DNA from: Ignavibacteria bacterium
GTDB lineage: Bacteria; Bacteroidota; Ignavibacteria; Tepidaquicellales; Tepidaquicellaceae
DNA length: 6,336 nucleotides
Assembly: GCA_018058125.1 (NCBI GenBank)
Contig: JAGPCH010000100.1
Span: 1 to 6,336, forward strand
Direction of reading: 5' to 3'
Shown: in pieces, positions 6,017 through 6,336 of the stretch
Layout: every line of letters begins with the position of its first letter
How positions within the stretch are numbered: position 1 is the stretch's first letter
Made by a program: the position numbers and the translations under genes
The notes under the pieces: generated by a model
What the model was told of the DNA's origin: nothing
Seen by the model: only the letters and a program-made list of their open reading frames with translations
Database searches by the model: none

Positions 6017-6336
6017 TTATTTGATCAGCATCATTTTCCTTATAGCTTCATAACTTCCTGCTTTGATCTTATAATAATAAATTCCGCTTGGATATTTTGA
6101 AGCATTGAATGAAACAATATATCTTCCGGCTGTTTTATTTTCATTTATCAAAGTCGCTATCTCTTTACCTAATACATTATAAATTTTTATTGTTACAAAG
6201 TTATCTGTGGGAAGATCATATTGAATGTTTGTGTTTGGGTTGAATGGATTCGGATAGTTTTGTTTTAATGAATATTCTTTTGGAATTTCATTTTCATCTG
6301 AAATGAATAATCCGTCTTCTTCTTCCGGTCCAATTG
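6017..6336 (-). CDS. Secreted protein with T9SS type A C-terminal sorting domain (5' end outside window)
   Basis: Only the last 105 or so residues are visible, ending at TAA (6019-6017). After an acidic linker (GPEEEDG) comes the hallmark YPNPFNPNTNIQYDLP, then an Ig-like beta-strand pattern: VTIKIYNVLGKEIATL, then the glycine turn at AGRY, then YPSGIYYYKI. It ends in a basic hydrophobic tail, KMMLIK. This is the type A sorting domain that directs export through the type IX secretion system and is normally removed or used for surface attachment. It says nothing about the function of the missing N-terminal part. A strong terminator 116 bp downstream separates it from the next gene. The domain is the best taxonomic clue in the window, pointing to the Bacteroidota/Ignavibacteriota/Chlorobiota group. 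Confidence 0.92.
   Translation of the reverse strand, partial: IGPEEEDGLFISDENEIPKEYSLKQNYPNPFNPNTNIQYDLPTDNFVTIKIYNVLGKEIATLINENKTAGRYIVSFNASKYPSGIYYYKIKAGSYEAIRKMMLIK

Noticed and set aside
1..6336. CRISPR array, tRNA, rRNA or insertion sequence
   Set aside because: No spaced identical repeats, cloverleaf, rRNA-like stretch, transposase or terminal inverted repeats were seen. The spaced recurring tgacannnnnaca pattern is the complement of heme codons.

Overview
The window is AT-rich and every gene in it lies on the minus strand. A type IX secretion (T9SS) C-terminal sorting domain with the YPNPFNPNT motif, A-rich leaders without Shine-Dalgarno sequences, and heme-rich respiratory cytochromes point to the Bacteroidota/Ignavibacteriota/Chlorobiota (FCB) group. 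An Ignavibacteria-like anaerobe or facultative anaerobe is my best guess. This is inference from motifs only; no marker gene is present.

Layout in transcription order, from high to low coordinates. (1) 6336-6017: the 3' end of a secreted protein with a T9SS type A sorting domain, followed by a degenerate 9-bp tandem repeat and a strong GC-rich terminator. (2) 5780-4437: an NtrC-class sigma-54-dependent response regulator with complete receiver, AAA+ and Fis-type domains. A palindrome cluster with promoter-like hexamers lies upstream. (3) 4436-4212: an intergenic region with a perfect inverted repeat TGTAGA-N5-TCTACA about 100 bp upstream of an imperfect -24/-12 (sigma-54) promoter candidate. 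(4) 4211 to the left edge: a tight four-gene operon. It encodes a degenerate stand-alone receiver domain, a 19-heme membrane-anchored cytochrome c, a four-helix di-heme cytochrome b of the HydC/FdnI type, and a NapC/NirT-type cytochrome with at least 12 hemes whose 3' end lies outside the window.

Working model (inference): the cytochrome b and/or the NapC/NirT protein oxidise membrane quinol. Electrons then pass along the two large periplasm-facing heme chains, together at least 31 c-type hemes, toward periplasmic or extracellular acceptors. The parts resemble the Geobacter inner-membrane gates CbcL (multiheme c fused to HydC/FdnI b) and ImcH (NapC/NirT), but here they are separate proteins in one operon. 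The adjacent NtrC-type regulator, the palindrome and the -24/-12-like element suggest switchable expression. The sensor kinase is not in the window, and the terminal acceptor cannot be read from this sequence.
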